DNA of 37,226 nt from Euprymna scolopes (GCA_024364805.1 CM044489.1:127975932-128013157), one strand, 5' to 3'. Shown: positions 1 through 10,990, counted from the first letter of the stretch. The notes: generated from the letters alone by a model not told the origin. Made by a program: numbers and translations.

Positions 1-430
1 ACAAACTCGCAACATCTCTTCTGTGAGAAAGAGATTGCACTCTTATAGAGTGAATAAAGATTTTGTTAGAAATTCCGTATAATTTTTATTTTTAAATGGT
101 AAATTTGGAAATGGTTGTGCTTTAAACTAGCCAAGTTATCTAGTCTGTCATCATGTATATGACGTCGCTCGGAAAGGATTAAAAATATCAGCAAAATATA
201 CGCTTCCAAGTGATTATAGTGGTTTGTCAACACAATATGAAATGAATAACAAGTAAAAGTTTATTCTGCATTAATTAACCTTATTTGTTATGTAATTATC
301 GGTCAAATCTTATTTGTATTATTCATTGAAGAGAGGGCTTTCATAGATTCCGTTTTATTTCCATCGTTATTTTCCTGTTTTCTTGAATTCTTTAAAGAAC
401 CAGTTTGATTCAAATCAACCTCATTTCCCC
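1..430. other. AT-rich spacer, no gene seen
   Basis: Unique-looking AT-rich sequence. No recognisable protein motif, RNA gene or repeat boundary was found on either strand. Confidence 0.5.
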
Positions 431-960
431 GCTGTTTTTATGTTTTTTTCACTGACTTTGTTGTTCATTTTTTTTCGTCCTTCCATACTTACACTAACGA
501 TTGCATTGTCTTTTTTTATTTCAACATTTTTTTTTTGTTTTCTTTAAAGTCCTCCTCATTCAACTGAGTTGCTTTTCCATTTTTACATGAACTTTTTTTC
601 TCGGTTCTCTTCTTCGCTTTGAAATTCCCCTTTTTAATGTCCTTACTTTGTCTTTGTTCTTCTACTTGACAGGGAAGGCTTTCACACCAACGTTTAATGC
701 CTTTTTTTCTCTTTCAATATTTTCGTTTTTTTTTTTTGTTTTTTTTGCATCTATTGTTTTTACTTTCTATTCGTGTCGGTATCTTTCTTCTTTAATTTAA
801 TTCTTCTTCAATTTAAATTTAATGTCTTTTTGTTTCTATTCGTTCTTTTCAATTCCTCGTTTTGTCTCTCTATTTTATTCTCGTAAACTGTGTACCCTTT
901 CTTTCTGTTCGAATTTGTCGCTTAATAAATTTTTTTGCAATCCTTTGTTTTTTTTAATCG
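431..960. repeat. T/pyrimidine-rich low-complexity stretch
   Basis: The plus strand is dominated by T runs and TTC/TTT blocks, with several homopolymers of 8-10 T. No coding signal is visible. It resembles cryptically simple DNA rather than a defined element. Confidence 0.6.
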
Positions 961-1061
961 TGTTTTAGCCAATACCCGATGCGTTGTAAACCAAATAAAG
1001 AAATCAATGGAAAAAGAAAAGAGGGAGGGATCGATTAGTGAAACACCAACGAAATAAAAAA

Positions 1062-1062
<1 letters not shown>

Positions 1063-1111
<49 letters not shown>
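1063..1111. repeat. (TA)n microsatellite
   Basis: About 24 uninterrupted TA units. The Ile-Tyr repeat read from the minus strand here is a by-product of this tract, not a protein. Confidence 0.95.
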
Positions 1112-1114
<3 letters not shown>

Positions 1115-1324
1115 TTCAATAAACTAATGCTCTTGCTTTACATGATAAATTACATTTTTGCACGTATATATAACAAGCCAACACATGATATCTTACCTTT
1201 AAAAGAAGTAATTTACGGTATAATGATATGAAATATGACCATACTTCACTATCCTTAAAGGAGTGGAAATGGCTAGGAGATGTGTCAGACAACAAATCAC
1301 ATCCCATATTACGCATAATCAGGA

Positions 1325-1411
1325 CACGGAATAATCACAATGACACTCTATTTCTCGCTATATCATGTATATTAAGCAACGTTGAGCTTGGTCAGTACCA
1401 GATGAGTGGTC
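1325..1411 (+). repeat. 5S rRNA-derived repeat, copy 1 (degenerate)
   Basis: The stretch reads colinearly with an animal 5S rRNA gene: a CATACCACGTTGAA-like part (here ATAATCACAATGAC), then TTAAGCAACGTTGAGCTTGG, GTCAGTACC and GATGAGTGGTC, matching the internal promoter region and the GGATGGGTGACC block. Many bases have changed, so a working 5S gene is unlikely. The copy at 20330-20440 keeps the same variant bases (ATAATCACA.TGACAC), which suggests both belong to one dispersed 5S-derived repeat (SINE3-like) rather than independent 5S pseudogenes. The 3' limit is unclear; related sequence may run to about 1600. Confidence 0.6.
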
Positions 1412-1718
1412 ATTCAGAAATAACAAGAGCCGTATGCAAGATAACGTCGACACCCCCTTGCAACGGTTACCAAATCAAAACGTCATCATCTTCCCTAACG
1501 GGGATAAACATGCGACTGGGGACCGTTTGTAAAATTAATACTCCAATGAAACTCGCTCATTAAGAGTGGTTCACCCCGCCTAGGCTTCTAGGATTAGTGC
1601 CGCTTTAATACAGCACATAACGCATCCCAAGTATAAGGAGGTAAAAGCTCTCGGAAGTATCGTATAATGAAAACAGAACCTACACTACACTACACTTATA
1701 ATTAAACATTGAAAATTA

Positions 1719-1719
1719 T

Positions 1720-1770
<51 letters not shown>
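1719..1770. repeat. (AAT)n microsatellite
   Basis: About 17 uninterrupted ATA/AAT units on the plus strand. Confidence 0.95.
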
Positions 1771-1771
<1 letters not shown>

Positions 1772-2191
1772 GATATAGTTTTGCCTTTAATTATAAAGAT
1801 ACCGAATCTCTATTATAAATATAATTAATGATATAGCTTCTGTTTAAGGCAGACCAATACTTAATCTGAAAAACAATAGATAAGTCAGTATTCATTCTAC
1901 AATTTTAATTTTTTTATTTTATTTAGGGTTATTTACTGAAAATTGAGAAGAAAAAGATGAATAATTAATATGCAGAAATAGGGGGAAATAAAAGGATAAA
2001 GGTAATAAAAAGAAAGCGAAAGATGAGTGATAGATATAGAAAGAATGGCGGAAAAAGAGGATAATAGTTTGGTTTAGATGGATGATAACGTAACGTGAAA
2101 TAAAAATAAAAAGCAAACGAAATAAATAACAAGTTTATTTCACTTTTATCATGAATATTGGGTGACTAGGTTAGTGTGTTTTGAGTTGAAT

Positions 2192-2238
<47 letters not shown>

Positions 2239-2908
2239 GGGCGTAAACATTGAAGGTTTGAAAATGCGAAATTTGCCCTATTGAAAATTAATAGAAGCTG
2301 AATTGAATAAAAGAAACATTATTTAAAAATAACGGAAAAAAGTGCAATTAGATACTAAAGGTGGGATGATGTGAAATATAAAGCTGTTACTGGTCGAAGA
2401 GATCACGTGATCAATAAGGCAATCATTTCAGAATATTGAATGAAGTAAAAATAATTGAAAAGGCACGGGTTATATCACAGATGGCTAAAAGCGACACCAT
2501 TCGGAAGGCACAGTGTAAATTCCCAGAGACGTCTAAAATATCACACCGGCAGGTAATGGTTTAATCAATTTATTTAATAAATTAATATTGAAAAAAAATA
2601 CTCGCATTCAATGAAGATTCCAGTTACGAAGAGGACATTCAAGATTTCGTAACAGTCAAGATGTCCAAACTTTAAAGCAAACATGATGATTTTGTAAACA
2701 TGAAGCAAACATGATGATGAAACAAGATGATTACAAAATATGGGTATGGTACAATAGTGTTATAACTACTCGGAATAGAAACGTAAATACAAGAAAATGA
2801 GCAGACAAAGCCATACATACTTTGGAGCTGCGATTGTACTTAGTATTGTAAAGTCCATTGTGAAGGGATCACCAGGGATCGTACTTCATGATGATCTGAT
2901 CTGCATGT
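1771..2908. other. AT-rich spacer with (GA)n tract
   Basis: Apart from a (GA)n run at 2195-2234, I see only AT-rich, purine-biased sequence with no recognisable gene. Confidence 0.5.
2195..2234. repeat. (GA)n microsatellite
   Basis: About 19 near-perfect GA units. Confidence 0.95.
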
Positions 2909-3275
2909 AGTTGAGCATCACCACCACCCCTAAAATTCAATTCTTTCCTACCATGCATGATTGCAGGATTTATACTACAGCATAGCTTAGATGTTACATC
3001 CAGCGTCGGGGAAAGTTTCGTGGGAGTTTAGATAAAAAATGGCGCAGAATAAACATTAGTAATTTCACTTCATTGATTTACAGTTCTACACTTGACACGT
3101 CTGTGTTTGGTACAGGAAGGCTGAAACGATAACAGCACGACGGATCCTTCTTTAGAATATCCCTGGACTTTTATCAGAGCCCTGTTAGTCAAATATTATT
3201 ACACCACTATCTTACCACTGTCTACTTCCATGGTAGGAAATAATAATGTTTTAGGGGTGATGGTGATGCTCAACT
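2909..3275. mobile_element. Non-autonomous TIR element (MITE), about 367 bp
   Basis: The ends are inverted copies about 48 bp long. The left arm (2909-2956) starts AGTTGAGCATCACC and the right arm (3228-3275) ends GGTGATGGTGATGCTCAACT. Both contain CACCCCTAAAA or its complement and a CCTACCATG block at the inner edge. The 270-bp interior has no coding potential. The flanks do not show a clean target duplication (TA on the left, TT/TTA on the right), so the superfamily is uncertain. The matching arms make a MITE the best reading. Confidence 0.75.
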
Positions 3276-4970
3276 TAAACAGGACTCAAATAAGAAAATA
3301 TGACTGAAAAAAAATTAAAGGAATCCAAAATGAAATGAAAGCGATAGAGAGAGAGAGAGAGAGAGAGAAAGAGAGGGAAAGAGAGAGAGTAGAACGAATG
3401 CATTAAGGTAAAATCTATATTACTATCAATCCATCTGTCTATTATATACAAGTAACTGTGTCTTTCTGTGTGTATGTGAGTTCGTTTTCTATTGACTCCG
3501 CAACGGTTGGATATATTTTTCATGACATTTCATACAAGTGTACTTCATATATTGTCCTACGACGAGTTTTGTATCAAAATGTATATTCGATAAGTATCGA
3601 TATTCGATAATCGAATAAATTCGATGAAAGAAAGAACAGGCAATTTTGATCTCATAGAACCAAACTTCACAAGTGCATTCGGGAAATATTCATACCGCAT
3701 AAGCAAAAAAGCCCGGCATATAAAATTAACATTACGTTCTTTAATATGACAGTGACACGTTCGAACTGATTGTTTCTATTAAAAACACAATTGAACCATT
3801 TTACTTGACTGTTTACATTTTACACTTTACTTGAAGACATCACCTCACAAAACCCAGACATATCTAATCAACAGTAGCTTGTTTCGCTTTCGAAATGAGT
3901 GTTTGCGTTTAGAACACAAGGGAACTATGAGATACTAGACTTCTGCATTTGAACGTTTAATTCAAGCCGTTATATATAAAAAAATAATTTATAAAAGAAA
4001 CAATTTGTTCATTGCAGTGCAATGTAAACTGAAGTGTACTGTGGTTTAAATCACTGAGGGGAGGCATGTGAAGCTTCCTCCCGGTGCACTTCGATGGGTT
4101 CCCAACGAGAGCAGGCACTCAATCAATTTGATTAAAAAATGGGCAGTTCCACGGGTTTCGATGGCAATAACAATATGGGAGTGTGAAGCATCCGTGGATC
4201 ATCATTCGATTCTGGGCAACATCAAGTCTTCTTGTTGGTTATAAATAAAAGAAAAATAGAAATGCGAATTTAATAGAAAGGCGTCAACAAGAAAGACGGA
4301 CATTAAAAGATAATATGAAAGGTAATATAATTCTGAATTATTTACATTTTCAACATTGCTATTCTTATCTTGGTTGTTAGATTTACAAGGTTTCGGCCGA
4401 AGTTAATCTCGAACCTTTTTGAGATACATCTTCCCGAAATTTTGAAATGATGCGACCGAAAGTCTAAAGTAAAATTTCCCCTCTCCAAAAAAAATCCTTG
4501 CTATGAGAATAATAGGAATTCAAATAATTGAATGATACAAATGTACAATCGTCATCTAAAGTGTTGCTAAAAAAGAAAAATGAGACGTGTCTGATATATT
4601 AAACATATGATACAATCAATCGAGAAAGATAGAGAAACGTGCATGTTTAAAAGAACACAAAGAAACAAACAGGAAAGAGAGAGAGGGGGGAATAGTCATA
4701 AAGAGAACATACAGATATGAGAGAGATAAAAAAATATATAGATAGATGGAGAAAGAAAGGGGTAAAGAGATAGATAGATAAAGAGAGGAAGTAAACTGAC
4801 ACATCGGCTAATCGAAGTGAGCGAAGTGCTAATCTTTTTACATCCTGTCCCTATAAATCGGAGGTGTTTGGAACATGAGGAATGAAAACGGATCCGTGTG
4901 AAGAATTGAAGGAAAACGTGATGGAAAGAAAAATCTAATATTTTCGGGATTAGAATGCATTAATAAATAC
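3276..4970. other. Spacer with purine-rich simple tracts
   Basis: Contains GA-rich simple sequence at 3343-3389 and a GA/GATA-rich stretch at about 4675-4795. The remainder is AT-rich. A moderately complex segment at about 4020-4250 could be an old repeat, but I recognise no family. No gene is supported. Confidence 0.5.
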
Positions 4971-4974
4971 ATTA

Positions 4975-5955
4975 ATAAATTATCAGTCAGGCTTCTTAGA
5001 CAAGAGAAAAATCCAGATTGTTCTCGATGGTCGTACATCAAATCAACATGATAGACATGCAGGTGTGCTACAGGGGCCAATCCTTCGACCTTTATTATTC
5101 TTGATATTCATAAATTACCTCCCTGATAACATTTTCTTTGAGATGGGGATATTTGCTTATGACGCAACGCTCTATAATAAACATGACGGTAAAACGAATG
5201 AACACATATCTAAGAAAATTGCTAAAACACTAGAGGAAAACCTCTAATCTGTAGTAGAATGGGAGCGTAATTAGTTAATAACGTTCAATGCTGCCAAGAC
5301 CAAGGTTATTCTCTTTAATAATTACAATAAACCTTCTCAAGTACTGATTGCCATGGCTAACGTCACACTGGCTGAAAGTACTTCCTACAAGCTTCTAAGG
5401 ATAACATTCACAGACCACATGAATTGGAACAAATAAATTGAAGTAATTGCCAAAGCTGCTGCGAGGAAGGTGGGCTCTCTACCGTACTAAAAGTCTACTC
5501 ACACCTGAGAGTATCCTGTAGCTCTACAAGGCCACGCTTCGCCCATGCATGGAGTATTGTTGTCACATCTGGGCTGGCGCATCTGCCACTGGCATCTCGC
5601 TCATGAACAGGATTCAACAAATAGTCGCCAACCTAACTGGTCCTAAACTATCAACAAAACTCCAACCTCTGTCCCATCGCCGATGCATGGCATCCTTTAC
5701 AAGTATTTCAATGGCAAGTGCTTTGGTGGACCTAGTGTACTAGTACCCTCTCGATGACAATATCCCAGACAAACCCGACAAGTAGTAAAATCCCAGTCCA
5801 TAGATGCCGTAAAACCTTCTACTAGAATAATTTTTCCCTTCCGACTTCCGCACTTTGGAATTCCCTCCAGGGCTTCTGCTTCTCTGACTGTACTGACATG
5901 CCGAAATTCAAGTGTAATGTGAACAGACATCTCCGCTGCCCAAATCCATAAATGG
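4975..5955 (+). pseudogene. LINE A: reverse transcriptase remnant (Jockey/CR1 group)
   Basis: A decayed C-terminal half of a non-LTR retrotransposon reverse transcriptase, the enzyme that copies LINE RNA into DNA at a nicked target. Reading the plus strand: GFLDKRKIQIVLDGRTSN (family: FLSDR..V.V.G), then GVLQGPILRPLLFLIFINYLPDN, matching the conserved GVPQGSILGPLLFL.FINDLPD block. Next comes FAYDATLY where the family has the catalytic FADDTTLY; the first Asp has become Tyr, so the site is dead. Further on, FNAAKTKVILFN, LYKATLRPCMEYCCHIWAGA, the MNRIQQ helix and PLQPLSHRR-type motifs lie in more than one frame. In-frame stops occur near 5247 and 5437. The 5' end is truncated, typical of LINE insertion. 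It ends with FKCNVNRHLRCPNP at about 5948. The clade is judged by motif pattern only. Confidence 0.85.
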
Positions 5956-5959
5956 TATC

Positions 5960-6470
5960 ACTGAAAATGTGGTCCGAGTCCCTTTCGAATAAGTGGCCCT
6001 GTGCTTTGTTTGGGGTGAAACGTCAGTAAAAAAGGCTTAATCGGCAGATTGTTTATCTCTACAGGACTATCTGGGCGGACACACTTTTCGTTCTGTTTTC
6101 GCATTTGTTTGCTGCATATTTTCATTTCATTTTCAATCGTTCTTTGTCGTCTATTCCACAATATTTTGCGCATGATACGATTTGAATTTTGTTTGTTTGT
6201 ATACTTCCATAATTAATTTATACATTGTTTATTCTGATACATTCTGTTCTAATTATTTTCTTAGAATTCAACATATTACATTTACAGTTGTATCTATTTC
6301 ATTCTTTCATTTCATCCCTACTTTCTTTTACTTCATGGTTTACCATTTTTTTTCAAACTATAATTTGTATATTTTACCTTATCACCTTCTTTTTCGGATT
6401 ATATAGATAGAGACGAAAACGACCTATTAATTTTATTTATTGTGGACTATTATCCTCATCTTTTATTAGT
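5960..6470. other. LINE A 3' flank and T-rich spacer
   Basis: Begins with a possible LINE 3' untranslated tail (to about 6060). It continues as T-rich sequence in which open frames are only a consequence of composition. No gene is recognised. Confidence 0.45.
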
Positions 6471-6475
6471 TGTTT

Positions 6476-6517
6476 CACGACGTTTCGTCCACCTATTCCT
6501 CTGGCCTTCGTCAGGTG
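6476..6517 (-). ncRNA. Hammerhead-ribozyme-like motif, tandem copy 1
   Basis: On the minus strand the core CTGACGA matches the hammerhead consensus CUGANGA. It is followed by a GGCC-containing stem II region and then GAAACGTC. The three bases before the core (CAC) pair with the three after the predicted cleavage site (GTG), giving stem I. The segment after GAA is ACGT, a palindrome with no loop, which could form stem III only in a dimer. Stem II pairing is damaged here (GGCC opposite GGTGG). Such short-stem-III hammerheads are known from Penelope-like retroelement terminal repeats. Activity is not shown. Confidence 0.5.
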
Positions 6518-6593
6518 GTAACCGCGACGGATAGGAACTCTGAATCTTCTGACTGCATTCACTGCAATTACTGCCTTCCATAGTTGTTGTCGT

Positions 6594-6637
6594 CTCACCA
6601 CGTTTTGGCCAAGTAAGCCTCTGGCCGGCTTCAGACA
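6594..6637 (-). ncRNA. Hammerhead-like motif, degenerate tandem copy 2
   Basis: A second copy about 120 bases from the first in the same minus-strand orientation. It shares GGCCAGAGG, AAACGT and GTGA.AC blocks with its partner. It reads CTGAAGC instead of CTGANGA and AAAAC instead of GAAAC, so the catalytic core is lost, but stem II (GGCCA / TGGCC) is better preserved than in copy 1. The pair looks like one ancestral duplicated unit. Confidence 0.4.
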
Positions 6638-6639
6638 AT

Positions 6640-9250
6640 TTTAACTTTGAACCGTAGGATAATAATCTGCAATAAATTAATAAATAATACTCATCTCAAT
6701 GAATTCCAATTAAAATAATATGAAAATGACCTAGTTTAAAACCATATGAGATGCTTACGTGTAGCAAAACCATTTTTCAAAGAAAAAAACTCGTTTATAT
6801 AATGTGAGATTTTTCATAGTTAGATCTAATTTTCATGGATAAACCCCTTATTTGCATATGTAAATGCTAACTGGCGTTAGAAAGGGCGGATTAAAAGTAG
6901 ATAGTGGATCGGACAAATTTGGGAGAGCTGCCATAAAAACGTTAGTGTTTGAAATGTGTCCGTGTTATTACAGTACAAGCAGGATCCTGGAAAATTCTGA
7001 CGGAATGAGAGATATATTTAATCAGGAAATAGGGTTGATATATTTAAGATAGCATAAAAAATAGTTTTTGTACAGAAAAATTTATAACACTTTGCAAATA
7101 TAAAGTTATCAACATTAACAAAAATATTGTCAATTGTATTTTAAATACAGAACTGATAAAATAAGATGAATTAATTCGTATTTAGAAAATACTAATGAAG
7201 GAATATTTTGCTATATAGTTTAATACAAATAATAAAAAACATTTCCTAAGAGGATTTTTAATTTACCCCTTCAGTTCAGCACATCTTAGCAGACAATGTT
7301 TTTTGCGCTTTTTTAGAATGTTCCCTATTATGTACAAACACGGAACAAAAAATGCAGAACAATTTTTTTTGTTGGCGTCTTTGTTCGATGAAGAACCGCT
7401 TCACGTCGAAAACTTTGAGTTAATTTCTTACACCATTTTGACAATGATTATATATTATTTAAATGGTACTCGAAAACGAGAATATATCAAAGCAAGATAA
7501 TTCTCATGTTTTTGCTTAGGATTGCTAGATTAGCTTTTTAAAGCCAAACTGGCTAATTTGTCTTTTTCTGAAGCAGTTTACCATTCAAAAATTGTATTTA
7601 GCCTTTTTTCACAGTATAGCGTATGGACTAACTAAGGAAAAATAAAGCAGAATATTTGATAGAACTTAATTCTGAAGTTTTGATTATCATTTCAACCTAA
7701 TTTCGACTACAGCTGATTTGCATACATATTTTTAGTTTCACTTTTATTCTATTCTTAATATCTTGATTTTTATTCTATGCATACTTTTGTCGAGAATATA
7801 ACTACCGAAATGTCATCCACAAACTTTTTAAATCCCTTCTGCCACCACACCATATGTTGTTCAAATAAACTTTCGTGCATGTTTGACTTATCCACTAAGC
7901 TTCACACCTGAATGACAAACATATGATATAATTTATATAATTTATAAATACAACTCAATACAATAAACGGTATTGCCAATAACTTTAATACATTCCTATC
8001 TTGACACTACTATGATTTAGGCTGTGATGAATCTCAGCGATTCAGGAATTGTGTTCATAGATATTATCTTTCAAATTGCCCCATAGATACAATCAGGAGA
8101 GAGGGATTTAACGCCCACCAATCCCCCATTTCATCTCCTAGAATTGCAATGAAACAAAGACTATTGAACATTCAAACTTAAGATCTGGAGAAAAGCTTTG
8201 GCATAAACTGAGATTTATTTGTAATATATATAGTGTGATTTTAAAAAGGAATGCGAATTTTAAGAACGAATCCATTTACCTCATTCATTCCGTTTTTTTT
8301 GTCTTACGTTTTTTCATATTCCATTTATAGCAATGACATATATTAATATGTCTATAATTCTATTCTTCATATTTGATTGTTCTTTAATATTGTGTCCATC
8401 GTTATTTTTTAAAATTCTTTATCGAATATAGAAACTGCAGCACTGTAATTTAATTCTTTGTTTTATTTAGTTTTGAAGGAAAATAAATTCTCCCTCTTAA
8501 ATAATAATAATAAAAAACAATGTCGGTTTTTTTTATATGATTAAATATAACAGATAATCTGGTCACACAATAGTTTGTACGTCATAACGTACTTTTGTAA
8601 AAAAAAACATTTTTAGAGATTACAGCAAACGAGAAAACGAATAACAAATTAGACAACTCATGCTGCCTTGAATAAATTCGTAAAATAGTCATCACTCTGA
8701 ATAACAATTAAAGTATAAGTGTTTTTAGCTAATCAAAAGCGAGAAAATGTATATATTAAAAACTAAATTACTAACGTACTATTTTTATTTCACTAGCAAG
8801 TCACACTGCGTTGTTCGGTCATAAAATGCGCTTAAATATAATAGTTTAATAAATTTAAATTTGTATTTATTATTATAAACCATCTAAATCTTCTTTAGAT
8901 TATTACATAGTGCTACAATATATAACTATGATTTTCAAAATTTGAAAAATATGATTGCTACAATCAAAACCAAATGATTTAGCTCTTCAGCGTAATTAGC
9001 AACTTTAAACTTTAGAAATTAACCGACTTGAATGTATAACTGTATATTTGCGAAATCAGTTATTGATACACATTAGTTCATCATACGCCTGCCAAGTTCG
9101 AATTTTTCAATTTTGAGATCATAGCATTTTTTACGGCTAAAAAAGATATAGAAATTTTTCCACAGATCTGAATAGCCCATATATCAAGGTTCACGTCTGT
9201 AGAACGAAAATTGACTGAGTAGTTTTTACAGACCGTTCGGCGCGCAGACC
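6640..9250. other. AT-rich spacer, no gene seen
   Basis: About 2.6 kb of strongly AT-rich DNA. Short open frames at 6864-7052 and 7303-7500 do not resemble any family I know and show no splice-site context that I can defend. No RNA gene or repeat boundary was recognised. Confidence 0.5.

Positions 9251-9254
<4 letters not shown>

Positions 9255-9340
<86 letters not shown>
9255..9340. repeat. (TA)n microsatellite
   Basis: About 43 TA units. It lies directly downstream (minus strand) of the Penelope-like tail at 9341-9490. Confidence 0.95.
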
Positions 9341-9342
<2 letters not shown>

Positions 9343-9500
9343 GAAAACTGGTAATTAGTAAACACTTGAAGAGATTGCTCAATACTATTGCAGAGCAAAT
9401 ATGTGTTTTATATTGCCGTTTTATTTGTTTGGCTACATATGTTTCAGATGTTGGACCATGTTTACGATCCAACAGCTTCGTCAGGCCTCTCAGAAGTGAT
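9341..9500 (-). mobile_element. Penelope-like 3' tail abutting (TA)n
   Basis: The minus strand carries a hammerhead-like fold at 9431-9487. After it come an A-rich segment with AAATAAAAC and about 70 bases ending in TTTTCCC at the (TA)n tract. No coding part remains nearby. Assignment to a Penelope-like element rests on the ribozyme-like fold and on the analogous arrangement at 10292-10925. Confidence 0.5.
9431..9487 (-). ncRNA. Hammerhead ribozyme-like motif, best preserved
   Basis: The minus strand fits the hammerhead fold closely. Stem I is GGC before the core and GCC after the cleavage position. The core is CTGACGA. Stem II is AGCTGTTGGA with TCCAACATCT (nine of ten pairs) closed by a 12-base loop. 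GAAAC follows, then the self-complementary ACATATGT as stem III, with A at the cleavage position. All invariant core positions I can check are present. This is the short-stem-III type known from Penelope-like elements, where palindromic stem III favours dimers. Activity is predicted, not shown. Confidence 0.6.
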
Positions 9501-9599
9501 TGTTAGTTATTGGAAAAAAAGGTGTTTTTAAGAAAAAAAAAGGAAAGAAAGAAAAGGGGATAGGCGGGTATTGGCAATATTTCAGTTTTGAAGGTTAAA

Positions 9600-10150
9600 G
9601 ATACATTCGATTGTATTACTTAGTATAAATATGGACATGTCTGTATATATACGGATATGTATATAGATATGTATATATATATATAAACATATATATGTAT
9701 ATGTTTATGTGCATATGATTGTATGTGTGTGCCTATATGTGTCTCCATGCTTATATTTTTATTAACACTTATTAATATCTATATTTATGTAATTGCATAT
9801 ACGTTTGTAAGAGTAGATGCATATGTATGAGTATGTATGCATGTGTGTATGTACATCTACTTCTTACTTAAGACCTTATCTCCACATCACCGTATATAGG
9901 TGGACATATGTTTATATATATGCATATATATGTGTATATGTGCCTATATATTTTTGTGAGTGTATATATACGTGTAAGAGTTGTGTATATGTGTATGTAT
10001 ATCTACTTATGAACCCATGTATGTCTGCATTTACTTTGTTTATATATATGTGCGCGTACGTATGTGTCTGTATGTGGTTGCCTAGAAGTGTACATATGTA
10101 TGTATATGTATATATGCGAATGTGCGTGTGTGTTAACCTATGTAATATAA
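9600..10150. repeat. Compound TATG/TATA/TGTG microsatellite-like region
   Basis: Cryptically simple sequence of TATATG, TGTATG and GTGTG units. The 112-codon open frame rich in Tyr, Val and Cys across it is a by-product of the repeat. Confidence 0.8.
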
Positions 10151-10291
10151 AATAAACCCATTATAAACGGCTAGGAAAAAGCCGACGTGCGACTACGAAA
10201 CTTTAAACGAACCCCGTACGTGTAAAAAAAATGACATCTATACTAACCATTTCCCTCTCTATGTCCCTCTCTTTCCCTCTCGCAAAAAAGG

Positions 10292-10541
10292 CTCAGTGAA
10301 CTTAAAAGAGATATAAAAAATAGCAATTCTCTAAGTGCATTATTCTCTCATTTATTGCAGCATAATCACACCTTTGACTTTAAACAAGCAAAAGTGGTTA
10401 AATTTATTTCAAATAAACCGCGACAGAGACTCAAGCGCAAATTCAAGCACAATTAAACAGGGTGCAGGTTTCTATAACATAGCGTCATTAATGAGTAAAC
10501 TTTTATTAAAAGAACATAATATAACTGTAGACACAGGTTAA
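10292..10541 (+). pseudogene. Penelope-like element, C-terminal endonuclease remnant
   Basis: The plus strand reads LSELKRDIKNSNSLSALFSH, then LLQHNHTFDFKQAKVVKFIS. This matches the end of the GIY-YIG endonuclease domain of Penelope-like retroelements (family pattern R..EH..DI....SALA.H....H..DF..A.V). Further on, in a neighbouring frame, IKQGAGFYNIASLMSKLL continues the same type of C-terminus. The domain would nick target DNA for reverse transcription. Only the end remains: the GIY-YIG residues and the reverse transcriptase are not visible upstream, and the reading frame is broken. A hammerhead-like motif 340 bases downstream in the same orientation supports the assignment. Confidence 0.65.
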
Positions 10542-10881
10542 CCCTCTCACACCATTCAAACACACACTATAATAATTGATACATATAATCTCAATCAATA
10601 AATTACATAACACTCATTTCATTTCTGTTACAAACCTATATTTGAATTTCAACAGATATATTTCTCTCCAGTAAGAATATTAACTGCGTTCATATCTGTT
10701 AAAATTACATAAACAGCTATATGACGTCACTAAAACTTCCCTCTCTTTAACAGCGTAAGCCCCCCCTCCTTTTTGAATTTCCAACGTCTTTTTCCGTTTT
10801 TCTGAAATAGAACAGCGTCACACTTTGCACGTGAAACATTTTCAAAAATTTTTTACTGGTATTTTTTGTTTCCTAACCTCA

Positions 10882-10925
10882 TTCATTCAGAGGAAGTCTC
10901 GAAATGAAGACGAAACGTTGATGAA
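10882..10925 (+). ncRNA. Hammerhead-like motif downstream of Penelope-like ORF
   Basis: Stem I is TTCATT (10882-10887) with GATGAA (10920-10925), including one G.U wobble. The core is CAGAGGA where the consensus has CUGANGA, so the invariant U4 is lost. One extra A precedes stem II, GTCT (10896-10899) with AGAC (10908-10911). GAAAC and the palindromic ACGT follow. The fold is preserved but the core change predicts weak or no self-cleavage. Confidence 0.5.
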
Positions 10926-10990
10926 CACATAATACGGTTTGTTCCTTTTTATTTCTCTCTATATATGCACATATATATGCGTATATGTGT

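Noticed and set aside
4388-4440. Possible further Penelope-type tail on the minus strand (GGAAGATG ... GGCCGAAACC)
   Set aside because: It has a short ATCTC/GAGAT stem and GAAAC but no CUGANGA core in a workable position.
7303-7500. Open frame of 65 codons as a possible host exon
   Set aside because: No recognisable family, and its length is unremarkable; I could not support splice sites.
9081-9472. Minus-strand ORFs containing long Ile-Tyr repeats
   Set aside because: The repeat is the (TA)n tract; the flanking residues come from the Penelope-like tail.
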